Positions 18,448-28,835 are shown, numbered from the stretch's first letter. The stretch is 64,000 nt of DNA from an uncultured Planctomycetaceae bacterium (GCA_937916515.1 CALFSX010000038.1:62001-126000); one strand, 5' to 3'. Notes: generated from the sequence alone by a model not told the origin. Numbers and translations: made by a program.

Positions 18448-20151
18448 ATGAATCAGTCATTTTCTCAATCAACGGCCCGTCTTTTGTTTTTGGTTGCCCT
18501 TGCCGCATGTGGGTTGGGCGGCTTCTATTTCTATCTGCAATCGACGAAAAACGTAGATTCTGATCAGGATTTGCCTTCAACAGGTGAATCTTTAGTTCCC
18601 GTGACTTCTGCTGTTGGTGAATCGAATGGTGGTCAGCCAGTTGAAGGTACTGCAGAGTCAACGCCAGCTGCTTCCACCGCTGATAACACTGATATGCCGC
18701 CGAAGCTGTCGGCGCGTCCGGTCGTGAAGATGCCGTGGGAAGACTGGCCTCAGCCAACCGCGGTTCTTGCATTGACTGGCGAGCAATCAGGATATTTTGA
18801 GCCCTGCGGCTGTTCTGAAAACCAGGCTGGCGGCATGTCTCGACGAGCCAGTTTGGTTAACAAGATGACCAGCGCCGGGTGGCCGGTTACCTGTCTGGAC
18901 ATCGGCGGACTTTCGCGACGCACGGGCGCTCAGGCGGGAATCAAGCTGCAGACATCGTTGAATGCTCTTGATATTGCTGGTTACCAGGCAGTTGGCCTGG
19001 GGATCGAAGAACTTCGACTGGGCGTCGATCGTCTACTGGACGTGCAGATGCAGCTGATGAATCAATCTACCAAATTAAGATTCTTATGTGCCAATGTTCA
19101 GTTGCTTGATGGAGCTTTGGAAGGCGAAGGGTTTCCGCAAAAGTTAATTGTCAATGATGTTGGTGGCCTGAAGATCGGCGTTACTTCCGTTTTGAGCGAA
19201 GGGATGCACCGAGAAGTCTTTCCGCTTGGTGATGCGAAATGGAGTGATCCGATTGCCGCTATTACTGCGGCGATGTCTGAATTCGATCAGCAGGGAGTTC
19301 AGCTTCGAGTGTTGCTATCGTACGCGTCCATTGAAGATTCGATTGAGTACGCCAAACAGTTTCCTAAGTTTAATGTGGTTCTTACCGCGCGAGGCGTGGG
19401 GGATCCGGATCCAAATGCGGCACCTCAAAAAGTTGGCGACACCTTGATTGTTGAGCCTGGACGCAAAGGTCGGCACGTTGGTGTGCTGGGTGTTTACAAG
19501 GAAGGCGACGAACTTTCGTTTCGCTACAAATTGGTCACTTTGGAACGGCAGGGGTTCCCGGAAACTCAATCCATGGTTGACCTGATGCAGAAGTATCAGA
19601 ATCGCTTAAAGGATGAACAGATCGTGCTGGTGGATGGTGTTTCTGCCCCTCATCCGTCTCAATCTAAGTTTGTTGGGGCAACCAAGTGCGGCGAGTGCCA
19701 TACGGAGGCTCTGGAAATTTGGGAAAATACTCCTCATGCTCATGCACTGGAAAGTCTGGATCCTGCGAACAAACGAGTGGGGCATGATCGACTGAATGGC
19801 ATCAACCGTTCCTTTGACCCGGAATGCCTGGCGTGTCATGTGACCGGTTGGGATCCTCAGGAGTACACTCGTTTTCGGTCGGGTTTTCTGAATGAAGAAT
19901 TCGCGACAAATGAAGGCGAAAAGGAACTTCACAAGTTATTGGCCGGTAGTCAGTGCGAAAATTGCCACGGCCCGGGAAGTCAGCACATCGAAATGGTTGA
20001 CGCGGGCGAGCCTGACGCAGGGAAAAGCGTTCGGGTAAGCAAGGAACAGGCGAAGAAAAGTCTTTGCAGCAAATGCCACGATGGCGATAACAGTCCGAAA
20101 TTTGAATTTGATTCGTACTGGGATAAGGTGAAACACTACGGAATGGACTAA
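18448..20151 (+). CDS. Fused 5'-nucleotidase-like / tetrahaem cytochrome c protein
   Basis: A 567-residue exported protein. Residues ~10-30 form a hydrophobic signal or anchor, followed by a Ser/Thr/Pro/Glu linker to ~95. Residues ~100-370 resemble the metallophosphatase/5'-nucleotidase (UshA-like) fold, beginning with the Cys motif EPCGCSENQAGGMSRRA. The C-terminal 160 residues hold four CxxCH haem sites: CGECH (~414), CLACH (~460), CENCH (~503) and CSKCH (~540). Spacing and the phrase CENCHGPGSQH are typical of the cytochrome c554/NrfB-like family. Such fusions are known from planctomycetes. It is likely a periplasmic redox protein; the nucleotidase part lacks an obvious complete metal site, so enzymatic activity is uncertain. 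Confidence 0.82.
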   Translation: MNQSFSQSTARLLFLVALAACGLGGFYFYLQSTKNVDSDQDLPSTGESLVPVTSAVGESNGGQPVEGTAESTPAASTADNTDMPPKLSARPVVKMPWEDWPQPTAVLALTGEQSGYFEPCGCSENQAGGMSRRASLVNKMTSAGWPVTCLDIGGLSRRTGAQAGIKLQTSLNALDIAGYQAVGLGIEELRLGVDRLLDVQMQLMNQSTKLRFLCANVQLLDGALEGEGFPQKLIVNDVGGLKIGVTSVLSEGMHREVFPLGDAKWSDPIAAITAAMSEFDQQGVQLRVLLSYASIEDSIEYAKQFPKFNVVLTARGVGDPDPNAAPQKVGDTLIVEPGRKGRHVGVLGVYKEGDELSFRYKLVTLERQGFPETQSMVDLMQKYQNRLKDEQIVLVDGVSAPHPSQSKFVGATKCGECHTEALEIWENTPHAHALESLDPANKRVGHDRLNGINRSFDPECLACHVTGWDPQEYTRFRSGFLNEEFATNEGEKELHKLLAGSQCENCHGPGSQHIEMVDAGEPDAGKSVRVSKEQAKKSLCSKCHDGDNSPKFEFDSYWDKVKHYGMD

Positions 20152-20296
20152 CCTCTGTGAGCCCGTCGCGTTTTGAGCATCCTGGACAGACATTGGGGCA
20201 CAACAGGATTGTTGGGCGATTCGGCATCGCCTTTTTAAGATGCTGGATTCAGAGTCCGTTTGTTTCGCAACCTTTTACTGCAGTCTTCACTACTCA

Positions 20297-20743
20297 ATGT
20301 CGTCCGATTCTTCTTTGCAACAGTTAGCCGAAATGGTGGGAGCACCATTGCCGGTAGAATACCTGGAATTGCTGCGCAACTATCCCGATGTGCTTCGCGC
20401 TGCGATGAGAGCACTCGACGATTCTGATGCCGAAGGCACGGTTGCCGATGTGGAACTTATTGCGGATCCGGATTGCGTGCTGGAGCTAAACATCGAAGCT
20501 CGCCAGGAATCCGTCACCGAACCTGACGGACTGGAATTTTTCTGGCCAGATCAGTTGCTGATTATTGGCGAAACTGGAGCCGGTGACTATTACTGCATGG
20601 ATGTTGAAGGTCAGGAAGAAGGCGTCATTCAGTTTGACCATCAGGCGGTCGTGTTCGAAGTGATTGCTGATTCACTGTCTGAGTTTATTAAAATACTTGA
20701 AGAAACGTTTTCGGAGCCACATTCAGATTCTGAATGCGAGTAG
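20297..20743 (+). CDS. SMI1/KNR4-like domain protein
   Basis: A 148-residue acidic protein. It begins with a helix and the phrase GAPLPVEYLELLRNYP, which matches the opening of SMI1/KNR4 (SUKH) domains. It continues with a DPDCVLELN strand and FFWPDQLLIIGETGAGDYYC, the core segment of that fold, ending in an acidic tail. SUKH proteins are often immunity proteins for toxins, but many are housekeeping proteins; no toxin gene is adjacent. ATG 20297 (MSSDSS) is chosen because the upstream extension to 20240 is poorly protein-like. It ends 14 bases before the DUF971 gene, so the two are probably cotranscribed. Confidence 0.75.
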   Translation: MSSDSSLQQLAEMVGAPLPVEYLELLRNYPDVLRAAMRALDDSDAEGTVADVELIADPDCVLELNIEARQESVTEPDGLEFFWPDQLLIIGETGAGDYYCMDVEGQEEGVIQFDHQAVVFEVIADSLSEFIKILEETFSEPHSDSECE

Positions 20744-20757
20744 TCAGAAAGTCACTT

Positions 20758-21069
20758 ATGCAAACGCCGCAAAACGTTCGCGTGTTGAAGGATGATCGGA
20801 TTCTGGAACTTGTCTGGAGCGAAGACGAAACAAGTCGTTTGCCGTTCTGCGAGATTCGTCGATCGTGTCGGTGCGCTGCATGCGTTGACGAATTTACGGG
20901 CCGCCAGATTCTGGATCCTGAAAGCGTTGACGAGACGATTGCTGCCGTTGATGTTTCCTTGACTGGCAATTACGCGATGAAGTTTCGCTGGTCTGATACT
21001 CACGATTCAGGGCTGTTTACATGGGACCACCTGCGATCTATCGCCAAGCGGATTCAGGAAGAAAAATAA
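20758..21069 (+). CDS. DUF971 protein
   Basis: A 103-residue soluble protein of the DUF971 type (also called the gamma-butyrobetaine hydroxylase-like N-terminal domain). The core reads LELVWSEDETSRLPFCEIRR, then SCRCAACVDE with three Cys residues suited to metal binding, and ends with FRWSDTHDSGLFTWDHLRSI, the family's His/Asp block. Free-standing DUF971 proteins are linked to iron-sulfur cluster biology in some bacteria, but no function is shown here. A start at 20734, overlapping the previous gene, is possible; ATG 20758 gives the usual family length. Confidence 0.82.
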   Translation: MQTPQNVRVLKDDRILELVWSEDETSRLPFCEIRRSCRCAACVDEFTGRQILDPESVDETIAAVDVSLTGNYAMKFRWSDTHDSGLFTWDHLRSIAKRIQEEK

Positions 21070-21599
21070 CTGATCGAATTTGCGTGCAAGCACCATGTGG
21101 AATGCACGCCCGTTTTATCAAGCGCGGAGTCAACTGTACCGACGCGCCGTTTGGGTGCGCATATAATCAAGTTGCCGCTTGCTTCGATGTTCGGCGTGTG
21201 ATTTCTGAAAACATACGCACGATGTCTGACGGCCAGCAGAAAACCGCCAGTTGCGATTGGTCAGCTCGGCGCAGCTTTCCGATGGTCAAGCTCGGTCTGC
21301 TCCGGAATTACTGATATCCGGTGGCTGCAAAAATTCGCTGAAGTGGCACTTTCTGCAACATAATTCCGTGAAAATGGCATCGGTGCGAAGCATCCGCCCA
21401 GCCTGCCGTTTTTTCTGCCGACTGCGTCGATTGGCAGCATTCCACAGGATCGGCAGACGTGTTAGGCTACCAACGCATTTTGGCTGTCCTTTGTGATTTG
21501 CCATAGATGGCAGGCCGTCAGAAGTTTTCCAGATTAACGATTGTCTGCGGATTAGTGGCAGGCGTCAAAGCGTGTTTTGTATTGATTGGGGTTTTGAAA
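21070..21599. other. Gene-free region upstream of recA
   Basis: About 530 bases without a convincing gene. Short open frames on both strands have no family features. It should hold the recA promoter. I see no obvious LexA box of either the Escherichia coli or Bacillus type, so SOS control cannot be inferred. Confidence 0.5.
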
Positions 21600-22679
21600 A
21601 TGGCGAAATCAAGAAGTAAGGCTCCGTTAAATCCAGTGGCTCCGGCTGGCAGCGATGGCAAGCTGATGCTGGACAATGCGGTTGGGCAGATCGAAAAGAT
21701 GTTCGGTCAAGGCTCAATCATGAAGCTTAATTCAGCCTCAGACGTGGCTGGCGTTCCAGGAATCTCTACGGGGGCGCTTTCATTGGACCTGGCGCTGGGC
21801 GGTCGAGGGTTTCCGCGAGGACGAATTATTGAAGTGTACGGACCGGAATCCAGCGGTAAGACGACTCTAGCGCTGCACGCGATTTCAAACGCACAAAAGG
21901 CTGGCGGAATTGCTGCATTCATCGACGCAGAACATGCGCTGGATCCTTCATGGGCGCGTCGGATCGGAGTCAACCTGGATGACCTGTTGGTGAGTCAACC
22001 GTCTTACGGCGAAGAAGCTTTGCAGATTGCAGAGATGCTGATCAAGTCTAACGCGGTGGATATTATTGTTGTCGACTCAGTGGCTGCACTTGTTCCCAAG
22101 TCAGAACTGGATGGAGAAATCGGTGATACTCACGTGGGCCTGCAGGCTCGAATGATGAGCCAGGCGATGCGAAAGCTGACCGGTGCCATTGCAAAGTCGA
22201 AAACAACAGTGATCTTCATCAACCAGATTCGCGAGAAAATTGGTGTGATGTTTGGTAGCCCGGAAACTACACCCGGTGGTCGAGCGTTGAAGTTTTATAG
22301 TTCTGCTCGAGTCGACGTTCGACGAATTTCTTCAATCAAGGATGGTGAGACACAAATCGGGATTCGCATGCGGGTCAAGATTGTGAAGAACAAAGTTGCG
22401 CCGCCGTTTCGTGTTGCTGAATTCGACATGTACAACACTTGCGGCATTAGTATGGAAGCCGACTTGCTGGACCTTGCCGTCGAAGACAAGATTATCGATC
22501 GCAGCGGAAGTTGGTTCAGTTATGGCAAGAACAAACTGGGCCAGGGACGCGACCGAGCACGTGCATTTTTGGAAGAAAATCCTGACGCGGTCATTGAGAT
22601 ACGCAACAAGGTTTTGGAAACACGTGGATATCCAACAACTGACATTGTTCCGGTAACCGAAGATGCTGCGGAAGAGTAG
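21600..22679 (+). CDS. recA: Recombinase RecA
   Basis: The strand-exchange recombinase for homologous recombination and SOS coprotease activity, 359 residues. The Walker A motif is GPESSGKTT near residue 83. The Walker B segment is [16 protein letters not shown]. Loop L1 is [14 protein letters not shown] and loop L2 lies near [20 protein letters not shown]. The C-terminal domain includes [15 protein letters not shown], and the end is acidic. The frame extends to 21507, but MAKSRSKAP at 21600 is the RecA-like start. It has a rho-independent terminator and lies about 570 bases before alaS, an arrangement common in bacteria; recX is absent between them. Confidence 0.97.
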   Translation: MAKSRSKAPLNPVAPAGSDGKLMLDNAVGQIEKMFGQGSIMKLNSASDVAGVPGISTGALSLDLALGGRGFPRGRIIEVYGPESSGKTTLALHAISNAQKAGGIAAFIDAEHALDPSWARRIGVNLDDLLVSQPSYGEEALQIAEMLIKSNAVDIIVVDSVAALVPKSELDGEIGDTHVGLQARMMSQAMRKLTGAIAKSKTTVIFINQIREKIGVMFGSPETTPGGRALKFYSSARVDVRRISSIKDGETQIGIRMRVKIVKNKVAPPFRVAEFDMYNTCGISMEADLLDLAVEDKIIDRSGSWFSYGKNKLGQGRDRARAFLEENPDAVIEIRNKVLETRGYPTTDIVPVTEDAAEE

Positions 22680-22706
22680 ATTCAACTGACCACCGATTAA
22701 ATATTC

Positions 22707-22742
22707 AACCATTGCCACGTTTATTCGGGCAATGGTTTTTTT
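22707..22742 (+). terminator. Rho-independent terminator of recA
   Basis: AACCATTGCC pairs with GGCAATGGTT around an 11-base loop (22707-22737), running into a seven-T tract ending at 22742. It starts 28 bases after the recA stop. Confidence 0.85.
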
Positions 22743-22809
22743 ATTTGCGGGCCATCGTTCCCTGGCGTTTGTCTAATGTCTGCCGCTGACTCGCTTGGGC
22801 AACTACGGA

Positions 22810-22837
22810 TTTTGATTGCCGATTTTTGATTGCCGAT
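22810..22837. repeat. 14-bp tandem repeat, two copies
   Basis: TTTTGATTGCCGAT occurs twice head to tail without mismatch. It lies in the recA-alaS spacer (22743-23250), which holds no convincing gene; two opposed frames of ~126-129 codons overlap there but neither looks like a protein. Confidence 0.7.
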
Positions 22838-23250
22838 GACAGATACGGAGGTTGAAACGCTGCGTCGCCCGGGGATTCGACCACGGCAGGAATTTTAACA
22901 TCGAAGACAAATACGTCTCCTGTTTCTTCCTGTGGTTCGGCGGCCCGTGCCGCATTTCTGGCAGTCGGAGAGCATCAATAACCACCCAAATTGCTCTCGA
23001 ATTCGAGATGGGAAGCGGAAATAACCCATTGGTTGGCCTGGGACGATCACAGAGTCGCTTATTCGTCGTGCAGGAACCTGATTTTTGTGTAAACTGCAAA
23101 TTCTTCTGTCGATCCAGTGCCTGTCGTCGCCTGAATGGTGTCTGCTGTAAAGATTCAGCGATCAGGCGATCCAGAACAGACAATATGCTGCTGTCGCCCT
23201 GGTTCCAGATTAGATTTCCAGCCGTTCACACTACTTGTTGATTTCGTGAA

Positions 23251-25890
23251 ATGAAAACAGACGAACTACGCGAAAAGTACCTTAGCTTCTTCGAAACCAA
23301 AGGGTGTCTTCGGCGTCCCAGCGACGTTCTCGTTCCGAAAGACGACCCAACGGTTCTGTTTACTCCAGCTGGTATGAACCAGTTTAAAAATGAGTTCATG
23401 GGAATCGGGAAGCTGGAATTCACCGCAGCGACGACTTGCCAGAAATGTCTGCGAACGGGCGACATCAGCAACGTTGGGGTAACGGCTTATCACCATACCT
23501 TCTTCGAAATGCTTGGCAACTTTTCGTTTGGAGACTACTTCAAACGCGAGGCGATTCATTGGGCCTGGGAATTTCTGACGGACAAGAAGTGGCTGGGCCT
23601 GGATAAAGATCGCCTGACGGTCAGCGTTTACAAAGGTAAATGGGGATACGACGAGGAAGCGTTTAATATCTGGAAAGACGAAATCGGTTTGCCGGTTTCC
23701 AGCATTGCTTGTCTGGAAGAAGACGAAAACTACTGGCCTGCAAGTTCACCAAGTGATGGTCCGGACGGTGTCTGCGGGCCATGCAGTGAAATTTTCTACC
23801 ACCCACCCGGAACCGACAAAGACGTCGAGATCTGGAACCTGGTGTTCACTCAGTTCAATCGAGTGGGTGACCCTCCTAACAATCTGCGTGCCCTGCCCTC
23901 CAAGAATATCGACACCGGCATGGGGCTGGAACGCACAGCAGCAGTGTTGCAGGGCGTGCTAAGCAACTTTGAAAACGACGTGTTGAAGCCACTTTGTCTT
24001 GCCGCTGCTGATGTGGTGGGCATCAAGTATGCTTTTGATAGTCCGCAGGGGCGCCCGATTCGTCGTATTGCTGACCACGTGCGTGCTGCCACGTTTGCGA
24101 TGCACGAAGGCGTGGTACCTGATAAAGACAAGGAAAGCTATGTTATTCGCCAGTTGATTCGGCGAGCTCTTCTGGAAGGCTATTTGCTTGGTCGCAAAGA
24201 ACCGTTCCTGTATGAAATTGTTCCTGCTGTTGTTGATGTGATGAAGGGGGCCTATCCCGAAATTGCAGAGACAGTGGACAGTGTTCAAAACACAATGAAG
24301 GAAGAGGAAGCTCAGTTTCTTGATACCATCGATCATGGCCTGACTCGATTTGATAAATTTGCTGTCGCGGCAAAATCCAGCGGTAATAATTTGATTAGCG
24401 GTGATGACGCATTCACGCTGCATACAGAAGACGGTTTTTTGGTTGAGTTGACTGAAGCCATCGCAACAGATCGCGGTCTAAGCGTTGATATGAAGCAATT
24501 CAAGAAACGAATGGCCGTTCACGAAGAGGTTAGCCGAGGCGGTCGAAAGGTCGACGTCATGTCCGCAGGTCCGCTGGACCTGATTCGCAAGGAGTTTGGC
24601 GATACGGAGTTTGTTGGCTACGAATCAACATCAACCGATGCCAAAGTTGTTGGACTGCTGGTCGACAAGCAATCTGTATCCGAAGTGCCAGCTGGCTATT
24701 CTGACGCATTCGGAATTGTTCTCGATCGGACTCCGTTCTATGGAGAATCCGGCGGGCAGGTGGGTGATTCGGGCACAATCAAGGCCGCAGGGCTGGAGAT
24801 TCAGGTGGTCGATTGCCAGAAACACCAGCAGGCGCTGTTTGTGGCGATTGGCTATTTGAAGAGCGGCAAGATTTCCGTTGGTGATGCCATCGCCGCTGAT
24901 GTCGATGTTGCCAATCGCACGGCCATTCGTCGAGCTCACTCTGCGACTCATATTCTGCATCACGCGCTGCATGAGACCATTGGTGAAACCGCAACTCAGC
25001 GAGGTTCCAAGGTTGAAGGCGATGCCCTGCGTTTCGACTTTGCTCACAAGCAGGCTTTAACGCCTGAAGAAGTTCGCAAAGTGGAAGATATCATCAACGC
25101 GGAAATTGCCAGCGGTGCAACGATCAACACCGAACTGCTTCCAATTAAGCAGGCTCGCGAACGCGGTGCCATGGCTTTGTTTGGTGAGAAGTATCCAGAC
25201 GAAGTTCGTGTCGTGACGATGGGTGACTTCAGTGTGGAACTTTGCGGTGGCACCCATTTGACAAACACAGGACAAGTGGGCCTTTGTCGCATCGTGTCGG
25301 AAGAGCCGGTTGCGAAAGGTGTTCGCAGAATCACAGCTGTGACCGGACCAAAGGCTGTGCAAAAGGGGCGTGAAACGGATGAGGTTGTTGCTGAATTGCA
25401 GAAGCTTTTGAAGGCAACTCGTCCTGAAGAACTTGTTGTAAAAGTTGCGACGCTTCAGAATCAGCTGAAGGATTTATCAAAGCAACTTTCAGATCTTTCC
25501 AAAGCATCGGTTTCTGATGCTGTCGGAGATATTGCCGCTTCTGCGGAAGAGCTTAACGGCGTGAAGTTGGTTGTGCAGAAACTGGAAAACACAACTCGAG
25601 AAGGGCTTCGCGAATTTGTCGATCAGTTGCGAGACAACCATGGACCTGTGGCCGTGATTCTGGGAGCTGAGGTTGATGGCAAGGTGGCATTGATCGCCGG
25701 AGTCAGCAAGTCTTTGGTAAAAGAAAAAGGCCTGAACGCTGGTCATGTCATCAAAGCCGCCGCTCAGGTTGCTGGCGGCGGCGGCGGCGGACGTCCGGAT
25801 ATGGCAGAAGCGGGAGCCAAGTTTGTCGACAAGATCGACGAAGCAATTGCCGTCGGCATGGCAACGTTTAAGGAACAATTGCAGTCCTGA
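23251..25890 (+). CDS. alaS: Alanine--tRNA ligase
   Basis: A class II aminoacyl-tRNA synthetase that charges tRNA-Ala, 879 residues, full length. The catalytic domain begins at residue 1 with the family opening and contains [32 protein letters not shown] (motif 2) and [16 protein letters not shown] (motif 3). The editing domain shows [19 protein letters not shown], the HxxxH zinc site, and later CGGTH. The C-Ala domain ends with a Gly-rich stretch ([16 protein letters not shown]), normal for AlaS. A bidirectional terminator follows. It lies downstream of recA. Confidence 0.98.
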   Translation: MKTDELREKYLSFFETKGCLRRPSDVLVPKDDPTVLFTPAGMNQFKNEFMGIGKLEFTAATTCQKCLRTGDISNVGVTAYHHTFFEMLGNFSFGDYFKREAIHWAWEFLTDKKWLGLDKDRLTVSVYKGKWGYDEEAFNIWKDEIGLPVSSIACLEEDENYWPASSPSDGPDGVCGPCSEIFYHPPGTDKDVEIWNLVFTQFNRVGDPPNNLRALPSKNIDTGMGLERTAAVLQGVLSNFENDVLKPLCLAAADVVGIKYAFDSPQGRPIRRIADHVRAATFAMHEGVVPDKDKESYVIRQLIRRALLEGYLLGRKEPFLYEIVPAVVDVMKGAYPEIAETVDSVQNTMKEEEAQFLDTIDHGLTRFDKFAVAAKSSGNNLISGDDAFTLHTEDGFLVELTEAIATDRGLSVDMKQFKKRMAVHEEVSRGGRKVDVMSAGPLDLIRKEFGDTEFVGYESTSTDAKVVGLLVDKQSVSEVPAGYSDAFGIVLDRTPFYGESGGQVGDSGTIKAAGLEIQVVDCQKHQQALFVAIGYLKSGKISVGDAIAADVDVANRTAIRRAHSATHILHHALHETIGETATQRGSKVEGDALRFDFAHKQALTPEEVRKVEDIINAEIASGATINTELLPIKQARERGAMALFGEKYPDEVRVVTMGDFSVELCGGTHLTNTGQVGLCRIVSEEPVAKGVRRITAVTGPKAVQKGRETDEVVAELQKLLKATRPEELVVKVATLQNQLKDLSKQLSDLSKASVSDAVGDIAASAEELNGVKLVVQKLENTTREGLREFVDQLRDNHGPVAVILGAEVDGKVALIAGVSKSLVKEKGLNAGHVIKAAAQVAGGGGGGRPDMAEAGAKFVDKIDEAIAVGMATFKEQLQS

Positions 25891-26046
25891 AACGAGTCGC
25901 TTTGTCAATTGGCTTAACCATAGGCTTACAGCGATTTTCGCTGACTTGTGGCCGCGGAGAACGCGATTTGGACTTTGCGGGCGGTTCCCCACGAGCCAGA
26001 ACGGTCCACAACAATAAGTAAACTGCTCTAGCTTCCTGAAAACAAT

Positions 26047-26077
26047 GAAAGGCCGTTCCGATCAGGAACGGCCTTTC
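26047..26077. terminator. Bidirectional terminator between alaS and the DapA-family gene
   Basis: GAAAGGCCGTTCC (26047-26059) pairs perfectly with GGAACGGCCTTTC (26065-26077) around GATCA. It sits between two convergent genes, 157 bases after alaS and 28 bases after the minus-strand lyase. Short T-runs are present on both sides. Confidence 0.8.
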
Positions 26078-26104
26078 GGCTTTTCAGGTTCTGCAACTTA
26101 TATT

Positions 26105-27130
26105 CTACATCAGTCCTCGGCGGTTTAGTTCTGCGACCACCTGTTGCACGATTGCGGAAACTTCAGCGGGGTTGTCTGCTGGTGATGCACCAGCAATGGG
26201 GCAACCGCCAATTGGTTGATCGGTAAATCCGTGATTGGATAGCATGCATTGCAGTTCGCGGCTGAGCGTCTGCAGGTCTGTGTGTTGTTCCGACGACATA
26301 GGTTGTCTGCCTTGCCCCATTTCGAATCCACGCAGGTTAACGGCAGCTCGGAAACCTTCCGGAAACTCGGCTGAGTAAATCATTGTGTCAAACAGCTTGA
26401 CTAAGTCGTATTGTACTCGGCGAGCTTCGTCGATTTGGTAGGTCGTCGTGAGGTCGTACAGTTTTCGAGTAAGTTCGGGGACGACTCCTGAACTGGCGTT
26501 GGTGCCGCCATCACAACCCACAAGCAGCATGGGCATCAACGCTGCGTCCCAGCCAGTTAAGAAGGAAAATTCCGGGCGGTTCGGTTTTACCGCCTGGATC
26601 ATGCGGATCATGTGCGGGATTTCGCCGGACGAATCTTTGATGGCGACAATACGTTCGCATTCTTCCGAGAGCCGCTGGATTGTGGGAACATCAATCGGGC
26701 TGGCGAACATTGGGATGTTGTAAAGCGTTACGTCAATCGGAGTGTTGTCGCCGATTTCTTTGAAGTACGCGTAAACGCTGGCGGGACTCAGCTTGTAATA
26801 GAACGGTGCCACAATCGCGACAGCGCGGATTCCCAGCGACGCATAGTATTCGCAGGCTGCCAATGTTTCTTTAACGTTGGCTTCAGCCGCACCCGCCAAA
26901 ATGGGAACTCGACCTCGCGTCTGGTCCGCGATGATGGCGACAATTCGGCGGCGTTCTTCGGGAGTGAAGCGAGTGAATTCGCCAGTGGACCCATTCGGGT
27001 ATAGCCCGTGGACTCCACGTTCAATCAGCCATTCGACATAGCGACGTAGCTCTGCTTCATTGATGCCGCCATCGGCAGAATATGGAACCAGGTTAGGAGT
27101 GAAGATTCCCTGAAGGCGTGCGTTTGACAT
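26105..27130 (-). CDS. DapA/NanA-family lyase with C-terminal tail
   Basis: A TIM-barrel class I aldolase/lyase of the dihydrodipicolinate synthase family, 341 residues. Seen: [19 protein letters not shown] (substrate carboxylate site), LYNIPMF with the conserved Tyr, and [10 protein letters not shown] with the Schiff-base Lys. True DapA is usually ~290-300 residues. Here about 40 residues are added: a Gly/Pro/Ala linker and an amphipathic helix ([19 protein letters not shown]) resembling a bacterial-microcompartment encapsulation peptide. The gene follows nhaC on the same strand after 85 bases. There are no other lysine-pathway genes here, so a role in sugar-acid or sialic-acid-like breakdown is as likely as dihydrodipicolinate synthesis. 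Substrate unknown. Confidence 0.85.
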   Translation of the reverse strand: MSNARLQGIFTPNLVPYSADGGINEAELRRYVEWLIERGVHGLYPNGSTGEFTRFTPEERRRIVAIIADQTRGRVPILAGAAEANVKETLAACEYYASLGIRAVAIVAPFYYKLSPASVYAYFKEIGDNTPIDVTLYNIPMFASPIDVPTIQRLSEECERIVAIKDSSGEIPHMIRMIQAVKPNRPEFSFLTGWDAALMPMLLVGCDGGTNASSGVVPELTRKLYDLTTTYQIDEARRVQYDLVKLFDTMIYSAEFPEGFRAAVNLRGFEMGQGRQPMSSEQHTDLQTLSRELQCMLSNHGFTDQPIGGCPIAGASPADNPAEVSAIVQQVVAELNRRGLM

Positions 27131-27215
27131 AGCGTTGCTGTAAGTTAAGGAACGAGCGAAACGAAATTGGAATTGGTGCGCAAGGTTGTATTAAATGCTG
27201 TTTATTAGCGAGTCA

Positions 27216-28835
27216 TCAGGATGTGGATGAAGCGTCGCTGGCAGCAGGTTTTGAATCTTCCGGAGTCTGGCCGAAAAACACGATCGCTCCAACACATAAT
27301 CCTATGCTAAGGGGTAATGCTATCCACCACGGGACACCAAAACCAATGGGAAGGTATCCAAACAACAGCGAGCCTATGGCGATAACAATTGCATAGGGCA
27401 CTTGGGTTGCGACATGATGTAAATGGTCGCAACCTGAAGCAGCAGAAGAAAGCACTGTTGTGTCAGAAATCGGCGAACAGTGATCTCCGAAAATCGCTCC
27501 CGCCAGAATCGCTCCCACGGTGGCCAGAAACACCGGATCGTTTGGTGACACAGGTGCGTCAGCGCTGCCCAGAATCGCCGCAGCCATCGGGATGAACATT
27601 GGCACCAACAGTCCCATTGTGGCGAATGAACTGCCAACCGAAACGGCGATTGCACCGGACGTGATGAATGCAATCGCTGGCAGAAATTGTGGTTTTATTG
27701 AGTCGCCAATCAGTGATGTTATGTACTCCGCCGTTCCCAGTTGTCCGCTGTCGCAGATTGCTCCAATGGCCCACGCAAGCGTCAGTACGATGACGGCGGG
27801 GATCATTGACCCCACGCCTCGAGCCCAGCTTTCAGAACACTCAGTCACTTTCATTTTTCCAAACGTAATTGCTGACAGGATTGCAGCGGCTGACGCTGCC
27901 AGCGACGTGATTAGCAGCAGTCTGTAAGAATCAACTCCGGATAGCCAGCCGTTATCGGGACTGCCAGGATCTGCAAGTCGCGCGGCGGCGTGAGCAAAAT
28001 AGTCTCGCAGCAGCAGAGAGCCAACTGTGATCAGCAGGACGGAAACCGGAATAATGGCCGTCCACATTGATGCTGTCGTTTCTGCGTTTTCAGACGACTG
28101 ATGTTCGGGAGTTTGTCGCTGAGCGTTTCGTTCGGCTTTCAGCATGGGGCCAAAATCTTTGCCTGTGTAAGCAATGACTCCCACAAAAATAATCGCGATG
28201 ATTGGATAGATGCGATAGGGGATGGTGCCCAGAAAAACTTCTGTGACGTCAGCACTCATGCCGGCTTGAGTTAAACCCGCTTCGACATAGCCGAGTTCAA
28301 CGGCCGTCCATGTAGAAAGTGCCAGCCCTGCAATCGGGGCTGCCGTGGCATCAACAAGAAAGGCGAGCTTGGCTCGAGAGATTTTCAGCTTGTCAGTGAG
28401 AGGTCGAACGGACCCGCCAATCAGCATCGTATTGGCGTAGTCGTCAAAGAAGACGATGATTCCTGCCAGCCATGTTGCTACCTGTCCTTTTCTTCTGGTG
28501 TTGGCATAATTCGCGATTTTTCCAACAACGGCCAGCGTGCCCTTGCTGTCATTCATCAGCCCGATCATGGAACCCAGTAGGATGGTGAACAGAATCACCG
28601 AAGCATGTTCCGCGTTGGCAACCTGATCGACAAAGACATTGCAAAAACTGTCAACGCAAAGCATCAGGTTGAAGTCTGTCAGCACCAGACAGCCTGAAAG
28701 AACGGCCAGCAACAGCGCGAAGTTAACTTCTTTAAGAAGGACAGCCAGCCCGATTGCCAACACGGGCGGTGCGATTCGCAGCCAGGGATATGCTTGTACC
28801 AGTGTTTCAGTTGCGACGTGAGACTCGGTCAACAT
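27216..28835 (-). CDS. Na+/H+ antiporter NhaC family protein
   Basis: A 539-residue inner-membrane transporter with about 12 hydrophobic segments. The NhaC family region is visible around GIIVFFDDYANTMLIGGSVR (residue ~125), which includes the conserved Asp-Asp pair. A second repeat-like region follows around GAIFGDHCSPISDTTVLSSA near residue 450, also typical of NhaC. The N-terminal segment is hydrophobic with the start close to a charged turn. The family exchanges Na+ for H+, or in some members malate/lactate or small organic ions. The DapA-family gene follows directly and is probably cotranscribed, so transport of that enzyme's substrate is possible but unproven. Confidence 0.85.
   Translation of the reverse strand: MLTESHVATETLVQAYPWLRIAPPVLAIGLAVLLKEVNFALLLAVLSGCLVLTDFNLMLCVDSFCNVFVDQVANAEHASVILFTILLGSMIGLMNDSKGTLAVVGKIANYANTRRKGQVATWLAGIIVFFDDYANTMLIGGSVRPLTDKLKISRAKLAFLVDATAAPIAGLALSTWTAVELGYVEAGLTQAGMSADVTEVFLGTIPYRIYPIIAIIFVGVIAYTGKDFGPMLKAERNAQRQTPEHQSSENAETTASMWTAIIPVSVLLITVGSLLLRDYFAHAAARLADPGSPDNGWLSGVDSYRLLLITSLAASAAAILSAITFGKMKVTECSESWARGVGSMIPAVIVLTLAWAIGAICDSGQLGTAEYITSLIGDSIKPQFLPAIAFITSGAIAVSVGSSFATMGLLVPMFIPMAAAILGSADAPVSPNDPVFLATVGAILAGAIFGDHCSPISDTTVLSSAASGCDHLHHVATQVPYAIVIAIGSLLFGYLPIGFGVPWWIALPLSIGLCVGAIVFFGQTPEDSKPAASDASSTS

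Noticed and set aside
22803-23241. Two opposed frames of 126 and 129 codons in the recA-alaS spacer
   Set aside because: They overlap almost completely, no motif or start site favours either, and one ends in the 14-bp tandem repeat. Neither looks like a protein.
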